A stretch of 64,000 nucleotides of DNA from Fulvia fulva (lineage: Eukaryota; Ascomycota; Dothideomycetes; Mycosphaerellales; Mycosphaerellaceae), in assembly GCF_020509005.1 (NCBI RefSeq), contig NC_063022.1, positions 2,418,001-2,482,000 on the forward strand. Direction: 5' to 3'. Under the pieces are notes generated by a model that was not told the DNA's origin, made no database searches, and saw only the letters and a list, made by a program, of their open reading frames with translations. Made by a program: the position numbers and the translations under genes. How positions within the stretch are numbered: the stretch's first letter is position 1; each line of letters opens with the position of its first letter. Positions 31,701-44,400 of the stretch are shown in pieces.

Positions 31701-32470
31701 CGCTATAGCACTTTACGTACGTGTTATATATATTCCTCGAATGTGTCGCTAAAGATCAGGATATTATCTAGGTATACTAAATAGAAGTCATTAAGATACT
31801 CCCTAAGCGTATCGTTAATATATAATTAGAATGTTCCTAGAGCATTATATAGGCCGAAAGGCATTACTATACACTCGAATTGACTATAGCGAGTACTAAA
31901 CGTAGTTTTCTATTTATAGCCCTCCGTAATACGAATACGGTTAAAGGTAGAGATAACATCGAGTTTAGTAAAGTACTTCTTCCTATTTAGGCGGTTTAGC
32001 GTTTCTTAGAATAGCGGTATTAGGTATCTACTTTTGACCGTAAGGGTATTAAGAGCTCTATAGTCGATATAGACCCGTAGACCGCCGCCTAGTTTACGTA
32101 CAATTAGTACTAGTATAGAAGCCGGGCTCGTACTTCGTTATATCGCTCTAGATTCTAGCTAATTATCGACCTACTTCTTAATTACCTTATTCTCGCGAGA
32201 CGACATTACGTATAGCCGCTTAAAAGGAGGTGACTTAGTTTCGTCTTTAAGGTGTATTTTATAGTCTTTACTAGGGCGGTAAGGTAGGATCTTCGATATA
32301 TCCTAACGGTTAAAACAGTCCTTAAAATTGTATAGTTCCTAGGGCAAGTAGACCTTAGCATCTTAGTCCTTATCTTTACCTTTTATAAATCTATCGAAGT
32401 CGCTATTTACTATTATTATATATAGAGTATACCTCATAAACATAGCTAGATATACGTCGCGTATTATTAT
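28755..32470 (-). mobile_element. gypsy-1 (Ty3/gypsy chromovirus), pol part, RIP-dead
   Basis: Minus strand. From right to left: reverse transcriptase (VYLDNILIFSDTFEE at about 31740-31790, so the catalytic Y-x-D-D reads Y-L-D-N; then IDPEKVD), RNase H (SDHKNLEYF near 31055), linker, integrase (about 29450-30700), and a C-terminal chromodomain (DEYKYLVK.KGYREPSWEI at about 29260-29340). The chromodomain places it in the chromoviruses, whose integrases are guided to heterochromatin marks. The left 300 bp (28755-29050) should hold the 3' UTR or LTR, but I could not pair it with a second LTR. Stops are everywhere. Its gag and protease lie at 36527-38439 and 49031-50342, beyond inserted elements. 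Confidence 0.82.
32462..32470 (+). repeat. LINE-3a target duplication, left
   Basis: TATTATTAT here and at 36527-36535 (9 bp, low complexity). Support comes mainly from the continuity of the gypsy-1 pol reading across the insertion. Confidence 0.6.
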
Positions 32471-35400
32471 TACCGGAAAACACGATATATTTGAAAGCTC
32501 TTATTAAGGCTATTCTAACGATATACAAAGCAGGCCACTGCCCCTAGGACTAAGGGAGTTCTACGTTATTTAATCTAGATAGCTTGAAGCTCTCTTCACC
32601 CTGTTTCTTTAGCTCTAAACGCCGCGGAGGTGCCTAGCTATATTAGGCAACTCCTAGGCAATAGTAGCCTAGGCTACGAGACGCTACGCGAACTATCCGG
32701 GGCACTACCTATCGTATAGTACGGAATGCCTATAGCGGAAACTAGCGAAAAACAAGGCAATTATAAATAGAACCGTCGCCCTAAGATTCTACGGCGACCG
32801 TAAGGCTAGCCTATACCGGAACTAACTAGCGGCGGTCGGGTATAAGCGCCCTAGGGCCGAGAACGATATAAAGGATACATAACCTAGGGCGTACGGGAGG
32901 CTACGTGCTCTACTAGCTACGGCGAGGGAATCTAACTAGGCCCGGCTCCCCTTTAGTATATAGCCGATAGGCGTAGACTAGGACGTATAGGGTAGTAGGA
33001 CATAGGACGATATAGAGGAAATAATTGTCGATGCCGATAACTAGCCTCGACACGCTTAGTATCATCTAGTATAACGTTAACTATAGTAAGGATATAGTCT
33101 AGAACTATTTCCTATACGAGGCGGACCCGCGCGTCCACTACGTCCTTATAATCTAGGAGCTATAGATTAACCCGCACTATAAGAGACCAACGACCTACAA
33201 GTCACTAGGCTATACGACATGCCTACGAGGCGACGGTAGACCCCGCACGTACTTCTATGTTAGTAAGGACATACTAGAATCCGACTAGGAGGTAGTGTAC
33301 TACGTAGACGAAGAAGGCGGGGGCGATATTACCTCCCTCTACGTAGGTAGCACCTAGATACACAACCTATATATATAACCGCTAGCCTCGAGGTCTAGCC
33401 GCGACCTAGGGGTCTATAGACACCTAGATAGTACGCTTAAAAGACAAGGGTGCTACATCGTAGTAGGAGACTTTAATATATACTACCCTTCCTAGGAAAG
33501 CCTTCTATAGCCGCACCCTATAGCCGACGAAGTACTCGACTTGATAGCGAGTAACGTAATTGCCCTTAATACCCCGAAGGACCTAGGCACCTAGAAGAGA
33601 GGGGGACTCTAAGGCACGATCGACCTCTCCTAGATCTTAGATAGCTACTACTACACGGTTACCTACTATAGGATCGAATATAAACTCGAGGCGTCGTTAG
33701 ACTATATGCTAGTCAGGACCTCTATTACGACATAGATATAACGTATACTAGCGAGAACCCCTAAGCTAAACTAGGGAAAGGCCTACTAGGCCAATATCTA
33801 GGCGTACCTCGATAACTCTAAGAGGCTAGTCTAGATTACGTAGTAGCAATAGAATAGTAAAGACGAGATAGACGAGGCAGTCTAAGGGTTACTAGACGAA
33901 ATAAGAAAAGCGACCTCACTTTACGTTCCGCTTACCTAACTAACGATATAGTCTAAACTATACTAGACGCCGGAGTATACTACGGTAGTAAGAGAAGTAA
34001 GGAGAGCCCGCCGGGTGTAGACGAGCAGCTATAGCGAGGAGGCCTAGAACGTATATAGGGAGGCATACTAATAGAAGAAAGCTATAATACGGAGGGAGAA
34101 AGTAGTCGGCTAGAGGGCTATAGTAGAAGAAATCGCCGGTAAGCTAGAGAGGATATAGAAGCTAGCGAAATAGGCCCGATAGGACCCTATATAGGGCCCC
34201 TCCTTCTCTATCCTAGCGCTATAATCGCCTAGTAGCCCGGTTAGCGACCCCGAGGCTAAGGCGCGTCTACTAGCTAGCAAGTTCTTCCCGCCCCTAGTCG
34301 AGGCTAATCTAAGCGACATAAATAGCTCTACTCCCCTAGCCCCTAGTATCGCGGTCTAATAGGAGGTGTCCGAGGGAGAAGTTACCGCTATACTTAGGAA
34401 GTTACCGGCGAAGAAAGCCCCGGGGCCGGATAGGATCCTAAACGAGCTACTAAAGAAGTATAGAGATTAACTAGCCCTAGTAGTTATAGCGATCTTTAAC
34501 GCCTGCCTATAGACCGGATACTACCCGATAGTATTTAAACAATCGACGATAGTAGTCCTACGTAAGCCGTAAAAGGAAGACTATACGTAGGTGAAGTCGT
34601 ACCGCCTAATTACGCTCCTTAACACTCTTAGGAAGGCGCTTAAGAAGCTAGTTATAACGAGACTCTCCGAGGCGGTAGAGGAACACTCCCTACTCCCGGA
34701 CACCTAGATAGGTACGCGCCTATAGCGATCGACGCTATCCGCGATAGAACTTATTACCTCTTAGGTAAAGGCTATCTAGTATAAGAATAGGGACAAGGTA
34801 GCTTCCTTACTTAGCCTAGATATATCGGGAGCCTTCGACTACGTGTTATACCCGCGGCTACTCTATATCCTAAGGTCGAAAGGACTCCCTAAGTAGCTTG
34901 TCAACTTCGTACGGTCCTACCTCTAAAGCCGTAGCACGTCGATCCTAGTCGGCTAGTATAGAAGCCTATTTTAAGTAGTCTATACCGGAATCCCGTAAGG
35001 CTTAACGCTAGTACCTATTCTGTTCCTCTTCTTTATAGCGACGCTACTCCTAGCCCTAGAATCCTAGAACACCGCTACGAGCGGCTTCGTAGACGACATA
35101 AACATCCTAGCGTAGTCTTCCTCGACTAAGGAGAACTATAGGCTACTAGAAGAGAAGTATAAGATCTACGAGGACTAGGCTAGGAGGCACGGGGCTCGGT
35201 TTGCCCTAGAAAAGTACAATCTAATACACTTTACGCGCCGGCTACGGTTCTATAATATATAAGCTTCTATCTATATATAGGGGTACACGACTAACCCGGC
35301 AAATTAGCTTAGGCTCCTCGGACTATAGGTAGACCCGGCGCTACGGTAGAGGAAGTACGTATAGGTAATATTACGGAAAGCTAAACAGAATATAGCATTA

Positions 35401-36526
35401 TACTAGAGGCTTACTACGTCTATATAGAGGGCGGACTTCCGGTAGTCACGATTTCTATATACGGCTATTATACGGCTAGTCCTTACCTATAGTAGCTAAG
35501 TATAGTCCTTAGGCGAGAGGGCCTACCTATCGAAGGGACTCGTCGCGCCGCTAGCGAAGATCTAAAACTAATGCCTAAGGAAGGTCACCGGGGTATATAA
35601 GTCGACACTTACGAGGATGCTTAAGTACGAGACCGCTATACTGCCGATCGACCTATATATCTAGGGACTACGGACCTCCTACTTAGGTAAGTCGGCACAG
35701 TACCTAGTATAGAAGGTCATCGCTAGTTTAGTCGTAAGGGCCCGCGAATTAGTACTAGCGTATAAGGGCATTTGACCCGGAAACAAGCCGAACTACCGGG
35801 CAAGGGACGAATAGCTAGTAATATAATAGGAAGGTAAGAAATCGTTTATAGAGCAACTATAGAAAGAGAGGTGGAACAACTAGGTTATAGGGCATAGTAG
35901 ACGCCCTTAGCTAGCGGGACAACCTAAGGAATAGTTAGCTACGAAATCCGCGGTTAAGTACCCCCCGAAGCTTATCTACTACCGCCTTACGAGGGTATAG
36001 AGTAGTATAGCAACCTAACTACGAAGCGAACACATCGGCCTCTAGGGGTACCTATTATAGAGGAAGGTTCTAGGATATACGAATACTAGCTGCCCCTACG
36101 GCTATCGCTCCTAGAACGTACGGTACGCACTCCTCGTCTGTCCGAGGTAGTCGCTAGGAAGGGGGGAGTAGATAGTAAAGGCGAGGAACCGGACGATTAG
36201 GGCACTTCTTAATAACGCTAAGGACCTACGGCGCATTACGAACTAGATACTAGAGAAGGGCTAGCTAGAATAGTACCGCCTAGTAGGAGTAGTGTAGGAA
36301 GAGAGGGCACGACGTAGCGCGACGAGACCTACTAGGAGCGGGGGCTAACGGGGTAGTGATATAGACTACGTACGTTTAGAGGGAAAGCTAATCTAGATAA
36401 GGAGTAGTCGGGGGCGGGAAGGGTTTTTACCTATTCGGGTTTCCCTTTATATATAACAATAGATATATACCTATATAGGCCGGATAGGGTCCTAGAATAG
36501 GGGAATGACAAATCTATCAATCTATC
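32471..36526 (+). mobile_element. LINE-3a, near full length with internal deletion, RIP-dead
   Basis: Plus strand. It shares its 5' UTR block with LINE-3b (CACTGCCCCTAGGACTAAGG at about 32537 and 38531) but lacks about 890 bp of ORF1 that LINE-3b has (38676-39565). Endonuclease is readable at about 33100-33900, RT with GFVDD at about 35080-35100, and a C-terminal finger near 36020-36100. It ends in an ATCT tail (36507-36526). Dense TAG stops. It splits gypsy-1 between its protease and RT parts. Confidence 0.85.
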
Positions 36527-38439
36527 TATTATTATATATACTGTTAAGGGGTTTGCTAACTATATCTTCCGAAGGTTTATAGCGTAGAGCCTAGTAGGAT
36601 CGAAGTCTTACCTAGTCGCTACTATTACGTAGGCTCGTAATAGGTTAGCGTAGTACTTCTAACTAGGTAGTATAATCTATATTATATAGACTTCCGCTCC
36701 TTTCTTACGAGCTAGCTTTGCTACGTAGGCCGCGGAGATGTTTACGATATCGATCTCTAGTTCTAGTTCGACAACTCGTTACTTTTGTTTCGTATATCGG
36801 TACGGTCGCTTTAACGTCTTAACGCCGTCTACCGGTAACGGTTATCGAGTATATATACGGAAGTTATCCTCTTTATCCTCGAACGTCGTATAGAACTATA
36901 GTTAGGGTATATACTTAGGTAACGATAGCGTAGGAGCGGTGACTTCGTCGGGGTTATCTTCTACTATCGGCGGTCGATAATTGCCTAATAGTACTAGCGT
37001 AGCTAGATAGTTAATAGACTATACTATTAGGTACTTATTAGACCTCTAGTTTGCCTTATAGGTACGGCAATTCAAATGATTTATTATTATAATGCCCTTC
37101 TCCTATTATATCTCTAGTTCGTAGTCTACGAACTAACTAGAGCCGAGCACGATATTATACTCTAGTGATTCTACTAGATAGTAGCTAAGGATTTCGACGT
37201 AGCCGCCGACATTAAAAGGAAAGTACGTAGACTCGGTAATAACCTCGTTAGCGGAGCCGCTATTAGCTAGTCCTAATTAAAGAGGTTCTTCCTAGAGTCG
37301 AGGAAGATTATATATACGAGCGTATACAGAATCTATATACTAAGAGGTAGCACTATAATTAAGGAAGGTAAGAGCTTAATTACTATCTATACTACTAGGC
37401 ATTATAAGGTAAGGGGATACTCTCGGCCTTAGTACCCCTCGTGTAATAGGCGGTGTTAGAGAGCTTACTAATATACGTAAAGCGTACTCTAGTCCTTATA
37501 TTACCGTATCTCGCTATATTTCCTTCTTAGTATTATGTTTATAAGTAGGACTAACGGTTATCGTACTTAAGCGTTAGTCTAGCTATTTCCCTATTACTAA
37601 GGGTTAGCTAGTATCTATATTATAGAGCTAGTATTCGCGCGCGGCGGAGGGCGCTTATACTACTTAATAGGGTAGTCTAGCGAGTATAAGTTATAGTCTA
37701 TACGGCGGTAGCGGACATAATCGCCTACTACGATAATGCTAGCCTTCTCCTTAGGCTCGAGCTTCTTAAGTTCCTTAAATTTGCGCGACATCTAAGCGTA
37801 TAGCTTAAGGCCTAAACCTTAGGCTACGCCGGGCGCGGTAGGTATAGTACCGTTACTACCGCTAGTACTACGAGGTAGTCGTAGTATAGCTAGGGTCTTT
37901 AACTTTAGGCGCTCGAACTTAGCTTCGAGCTTATAGTATAGGTCGACTAAGTCTTCGCGGTCCTTAGTCTCTATAGGTAGTGCCTCTATATATTTATAGT
38001 TAAGCTTACCCTCGAGTAGGCGGTAATTAGTCTTAGCTAATAGGTCGTATAAGTTACGCTATTCGTCGTACTTAGCAATAAAGATAGAAAATGACTCGTT
38101 CTTACCCTACTATAAGACCTAGAGCTTCTAGAAGGCCTTGCCTACGACGTCCTTCTTACTATACCGGTCGATAAGGAATTAGATTATCCTATCGATAGAC
38201 TTAAAGGGGTTAACGTAATTACGCTTAGTACGCTTAGAGGGTACTCGCGGATTGTATAGCTAGTACGGGTACCCGTCGAGGTAGTTAAGGATATAGCGTA
38301 GTCCGTCCTCGATAGTCTAGAACTATATTACGGACGGCTTGATCTCTAGCTAATTAAGCTAACGGTTAAAGTTTATATTCTTATTATCGAACTTGCTTTC
38401 TAGGTCCTTAACTAACTTGTTAGTATATATGACATTAAA
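36527..38439 (-). mobile_element. gypsy-1, gag C-terminal and protease part, RIP-dead
   Basis: Minus-strand reading gives a retropepsin-like segment: an active-site remnant L-N-Y-S-A-T-S near 37340-37360 (consistent with RIP of an original D-C/S-S-A-T-S), then ARIYNLPRLQEEPLQL, NVGGYVEI and NIVLGSSQFVDYE. To the right, charged gag sequence fills about 37600-38430. It joins the pol part at 32470 once LINE-3a is removed. Confidence 0.75.
38427..38439 (+). repeat. LINE-3b target duplication, left (13 bp)
   Basis: TATATGACATTAA here pairs with TATATAACATTAA at 49031-49043. The single difference is a TG->TA change, as expected from RIP after insertion. Confidence 0.82.
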
Positions 38440-40803
38440 TACCCGTAAAAACGCTCATCGACCTCTACGCCAAAATAAGACACATTCGAAAGCTCTTATT
38501 AAGGTCATTCTAACGATATATAAAGCAGGCCACTGCCCCTAGGACTAAGGGAGTTCTACCTTATTCAATCTAGATAGCTTGAAGCTCTCTTCACCCTATT
38601 TCTTCAGCTCTAAACGCCGCGGAGGTGCCTAGCTACATTAGGCAACTCCTAGGTAATAGTAGCCTAGGCTACGGCACTAACGGCGCCTACGGCCCTATAG
38701 GCGAAGCCCCCCTAAGACAACTAGCAGCAACTTATAGAGGACGCAAAAAGTATAGAAACTAACGATTAGCTCCCTTACCGGTCTCTATAGGTAATGATCA
38801 CTTAGCTACGTACGGCGCTTGTACTGTCGTATTACCGAGGGTAATAAGAAATAAGGACGACGTCCTAGGCGATTAGCAAGGCCACCCGGAATTAACACCC
38901 CTATAGCTAGGTATCGGTCGCGGCATCGATACTAGGCCCCCGCCTAACGTACGATGTAGTTACGATCCGCATTGTAGCAAAGGAAGACTAGGCCGAAGTT
39001 ACGAAGCTATCGAATAAGGAGCTCGCCTAACGAATCAACTAACTAGGGGTGGTCGTAGTGAACTAACAGTCTAACGGCACTCTATAGATCTATACTAGCT
39101 CTACTACTACTAGGAGGCACCTAGAGACACAGCTATAGTAGGCATCTAAGGTTACGGCATTAGCGAAGGTCTTAACGAAACAATTCACGATCCTAGTCCA
39201 CGACATGCCTAAGGAGTTTGACCTAACTAACTAGGGTCACCTACGCGCTCTCTAAGAGGACAACCCGGTCACTCTTAACTCTCTAATCTAGAAGGCGACT
39301 TGGCTCTATAGGAAATGGCCAGAAGGTAAGAAGGCCTCGGCGCTAATAGTATAGCTATAAGACGCGAAAGCGGCGGATCTAGCGATAGAACAAGGCCTAG
39401 TCTAGTAATATAGCCTTAAGATAGTAGAAAAGCACTCCTTATCCTTTCGTGTCCTCTAATGCTTCAAATGCTAACAGTATAGACACCAAACCTACACGTG
39501 TATAAACAAGTAGGCCTGCTCGAACTGTGTAGGAGACTATATATCTAGGGACTATACATCGACTACGAGACGGTACGCGAACTGTCCGGGGCACTACCTA
39601 TCGTATAGTACGGAATGCCTATAGCGGAAACTAGCGAAAAACAAGGTAATCACAAACAGAACCGTCGCCCTAAGATTCTACGGCGACCGTAAGGCTAGCC
39701 TATACCGGAACTAACTAGCGGCGGTCGGGTATAAGCGCCCTAGGGCCGAGAATGATATAAAGGATGCGCAACCTAGGGCGTACGGGAGGCCACGTGCTCT
39801 ACTAGCTACGGCGAGGGAATCTAACTAGGCCCGGCTCCCCTTTAGTATATAGCCGATAGGCGTAGACTAGGACGTATAGGGTAGTAGGACATAGGACGAT
39901 ATAGAGGAAATGATTGTCGATGCCGATAACTAGCCTCGATACGCTTAGTATTATCTAGTATAACGTTAACTATAGCAAGGATATAGTCTAGAACCATTTC
40001 CTATACGAGGCGGACCCGCGCGTCTACTACGTCCTTACAATCTAGGAGCTATAGATTAACCCGTACTATAAGAGACTAACGACCTACAAGTCACTAGGCT
40101 ACACGACATACCTACGAGGCGACGGCAGACCCCGTACGTGCTTCTATGTCAGCAAGGACATACTAGAATCCGACTAGGAGGTAGTGTACTACGTAGACGA
40201 AGAAGGCGGGGGCGATATTACCTCCCTCTACGTAGGTAGTACCTAGATATACAACCTATATATACAACCGCTAGCCTCGAGGTCTAGCCGCGACCTAGGG
40301 GTCTATAGACACCTAGACAGTACGCTTAAGAGACAAGGGTACTACATCGTAGTAGGAGACTTTAATATATACTACCCTTCCTAGGAAAGCCTTATATAGC
40401 CGTACCCTATAGCCGACGAAGTACTCGACTTAATAGCGAGTAACGTAATTGCCCTTAATACCCCGAAGGACCTAGGTATCTAGAAGAGAGGGGGACTCTA
40501 AGGCACGATCGACCTCTCCTAGATCTTAGATAGCTACTACTATACGGTAACCTACTATAGGATCGAACATAACCTCGAGGCGTCGTTAGACTATATACTA
40601 GTTAGGACCTCTATTACGATATAGATATAACGTATACTAGCGAGAACCCCTAAGCTAAACTAGGGAAAGGCCTACTAGGCTAATATCTAGGCGTACCTCG
40701 ATAACTCCGAGAGGCTAGTCTAGATCGCGTAGTAGTAATATAATAGTAAAGACGAGATAGACGAGGTAGTCTAAGGGTTAATAGACGAAATAAGAAAAGC
40801 GAC
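38440..40803 (+). mobile_element. LINE-3b, 5' half (ORF1 and endonuclease), RIP-dead
   Basis: The most complete LINE-3 copy. The ORF1 relic ends with zinc knuckles (about 39448-39620, CFKC..QY.HQTYTC and ACSNC type). The endonuclease part of ORF2 follows (about 40000-40800) and is cut by copia-2 at 40804. The knuckles, endonuclease, RT and cysteine-rich C-terminus match the order in LINE-1 and LINE-2, so all belong to one LINE clade. Confidence 0.87.
40799..40803 (+). repeat. copia-2 target duplication GCGAC, left
   Basis: GCGAC here and at 46416-46420 flank the LTRs. Removing copia-2 plus one copy restores the LINE-3 sequence found uninterrupted at about 33907 in LINE-3a. Confidence 0.93.
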
Positions 40804-41038
40804 TATTAAGATATAGCATCTTAAAGGTAGTCAACAATTAGGAAGTGATCTAGTAGCCTAAGGCATCTACGATGACTTAGCTTATAGGGAGATACCTTCT
40901 CTCCCCTTTAGCTTAGATAGACATCTAACACAATCAACATATTAGTTCCTAATATATTGCTGTATGCTCGTGCTATTAGTTAGTTAAAGATTGATCTCTT
41001 ACTCCACTCCGCTACTATCTACCCGTACCTGTTCAATA
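40804..41038 (+). repeat. copia-2 left LTR (235 bp)
   Basis: Starts TATTAAGATATAGCATC where the right LTR has TGTTAAGATGTAGCATC; both differences are TG->TA. Ends TTCAATA. Confidence 0.95.
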
Positions 41039-41469
41039 GGTTATAAGCCCGGGTTTATATAGGAATAAGAGCAACCTATATCAGTATAGGTTACTTGTAT
41101 CCCTTACTATCGTAGCAGAAAACATCTAGGAATCAGAAGTCTACCCCGTCTATCCTATTAAGGAGCTTAGTTCGATACTAAGTAATAGGTAACCTAGACA
41201 AGGACTCTATACGGCTTACTCAAAGCCAATACCTTGAAGATACTCTATAGGCAGAACTGCATCGAGATACTATTAAGAAGGACTTCAAGTAAGTCATTTG
41301 AAGCTCTGCTAGGAGAGACAGACCTGTGTCCTAGCCCCGAGACCTTATACCGCTCCTTTACTTTACTAAGCGGGCCTTAGTATCCACACCTACGAACTTT
41401 CCTATTCTACACCAGAAGCCTCAGCAGGATCTAAGCCACCACTTTGGAACATACACACCTTGTTTCATT

Positions 41470-44400
41470 ACATCCAATTTATTATAGATCCATACCAAGA
41501 GAAGACAGAGGAGAAGGGAGGCAAAATCCCAATTCTTAGGAGGGACAATTGGAAGAGATGGTTCAACCTTTAGAGATATAAGATAGAGAGCCAATTAGCA
41601 TTCTTTGCAATTGATGACCTAATGGAAGTGTCTTTTGACAACATTAAGGGCAAGACTCTGAAACTCTAAGAAGAGGCTATAACCAAAGAGATCCTCAATA
41701 CGCCAATATAGACAAGACATAATACAGTATGTAACTTCAGTATCCTTAGTAGGATCATAGAAGAAGATGAATTTGAGCTTGAGGGCTCATGTGAATCTGG
41801 AAGAGCTGCTGAGAAGTGGGTATATCTCTGGAACAAGTATAGCTAGGTGCTACCAACCCATGCACATGAGCTCACAAAGCAATTTGTGACCTTTGAGATG
41901 AGTGAAGAGTTCACCATCAGATCTGTATAGACACACCTGGTTTCTCTTAGAAAAAGGATTGCTAATGTTGACCTAGAGGGTCAGCATTACAGGAAAGCTG
42001 ATGTGAGGATGACCCAGCTCTTAAGCTCACTACCACCTGACTACTATGTAGCCAGGGATACTATCATGGCTCAGCCAAAGATAGATCATGAAAGGACCTT
42101 AAAGATCCTTGAAGCTCAAGAAGCCAGGTTGGATCCCTCTAAGGCTGAGTATGGCATGGCAGCTACCTGGGTCAAGCCCTCAGGTCTAGCAAGACCACTC
42201 TCCTGCCTTCTCTATAAGAAGGATCATCTGATCAAGGACTGCCCTAGTTTGCCTGAGGCAAGAAAGGTCCTTAGATCTCATTCCTAACCACTATCTTCCT
42301 AGAATATAACACATGTCAAGAAGAAGAGAACTCCACCACTCACTTTAAGGAGGACACCAAGAGAGAAGTCCTCTATGGAAGAACTTAAGAAAATGGTGAA
42401 GAAACTCAGCTCTAACATACTGTCACTCCAGAAGAACCAGGCCTAGTCTTATACCTCTAAAGCAAAGAAGACTGGAAAAGGTTTCTCCGCCTAAGAGTCA
42501 CTATACAGCTCATCCCTAGAGACAATGTCTGATGATGATGAGTATGATGAAGTGGCTCACTCAACTGTAGAAGTCTAAGGCAAGTTCCCCTCGTCAGAGT
42601 GGTTACTTGACTCCTGTGCTTCATCCTATATGACTGACCAAAGCTGCCTCTTTAGATCTATGACTCCCTTGATAAGGAAGAAATGGATCAAAGTGGGAGG
42701 TGGGTTTTTATTGGCCACTTATATTGGGAATGCAGAGATGAGTAGGAGAGCTGGCAGAAAAGTTGTTTTGGAAGATGTCCTACTTGTACCCAAGCTAGGA
42801 GTGAACCTGGTTTCATGGAACCAGTTTAGCAAGCAGTTTGGTGTGCAACCTCCATCATTTTCTCTTGTTTCCCCCTCTGGTGAGACTGTTGTCCAGACAA
42901 AGCTCCTTAGGGGGGTTCTATTCATTAATGAGATTTCTCCTCTCCTACAAGAACGGGCACATTACTCATCATGTGCACCACTAATAGAGAATGCCTTTGT
43001 GACTGCTCAATCAGAGACCGACCTGAAGCAGTGGGAGCTTTGGCATAGAAGATTTGCACACTTTGGGAAGAATTTGCTCTAGAATCTTTACAAGGTAACA
43101 GACTTGAAAGAACCCATTCCTATCCCTAAGGATGGCTTTCACTAGTGCAGAGTATGCTCAATAGCAAAGATGAAGAAGTACAAAGGCAAAGTTATAGAGA
43201 GAAGACCTGAAAGACTTGCCCTTGTATCTATTGGCATATGTGGCCCACTACCAATCTCAAGACTAGGATTCAAATACTGGCTTGAGATTGTTGACAACTT
43301 CTCTAGGAAGAAGTGGACCTTTCCTCTTAGGAAAAGAGAAGATGCTCCAGTTGCTCTCTAGAACTGGAAGATCAAAGCAGAGAGGAGATCATCAGCGCAG
43401 CTGAAAGCAGTAAGACTTGACAATATAAAAGAACTTATTGCATTAGTGAAGCAGTGGGAGAAGGATTTAGGGATTGGGCTCGAGCCGACTGAGGTATATA
43501 ACTCTCTACAGAATGGACCAGTTGAGAGGTCAATACAAACCTCAGAGGACTCTATAAGGGCAATGCTTAAAGAGGCTAAAATGCCGGTTGAATTTTGGCC
43601 TGAAGCACTAGAGGCCCAAACTTATATAAGGAACAAACTGCCAAATGGCCCAGATTACGATAGGTTCAAGGTTTCACTAGATGAGGCTTTTGATAGTATC
43701 AAACCGACCATCAACCATTTGAAAGTTTGGGGATGCAAAGCTGTTGTCTATATAGACACAAGATCCCAACCTCAATAGGCAAGAAGTGACAAGCTAATAA
43801 ATAGGGGTAAAGAAGCAGTGTTTATTAGGTATGTTGAAAACACAGCTAAAGCCTAGCTCTTTTAGGAACCAGACATAAGAGCTGTTAAACAACACACACA
43901 TGCAGACTTCTTTGAGGACTAGCCTGGAGGTGATATAGGTCTCAATGTTCCAACATTGAATCTACTAAGCAGTGCACTAGCTAGGAAGCCCTTAGGAAGG
44001 CCGAGGAAGAACGTATCCTTAGGACAATCTACCTACCATTTAGGCGTCCATCAGAGCCCCCCCGAAATAGATCAGCTAATTGAGAGCCCTAAAGTCGCTC
44101 AGCCGAGAAAGCTGTTTGTGCAACTTCCCTAACCTCCGGAGAACGTAGGGGAATTTCAGAAAATCGATCAGCCAATTGAGAGAAGCTCCCTAGATCCCTA
44201 GGAAATAGACGTTACTAGGTCACAAGTGACGGTCCCTAAATCATCCCTTAGAAAGAGAAAGGCTGACTATGATGTTGAGGGCTATGACATGAAACAGAAA
44301 GCCCTAAAATCTATAGTCCCTAAGCCCGAACTAACCACTGAAGTGGGAGAAGCAATGGACCTCTTAGAGAACCTTGCTGCTTTTTACTAAGCTTTCTTTG

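Noticed and set aside
34110..34319. Identical-looking 69-codon minus-strand frame at 34110-34319 and 46616-46825
   Set aside because: The repetition comes from the two LINE-3 copies; it is an antisense shadow of their ORF2 linker region, not a conserved small gene.
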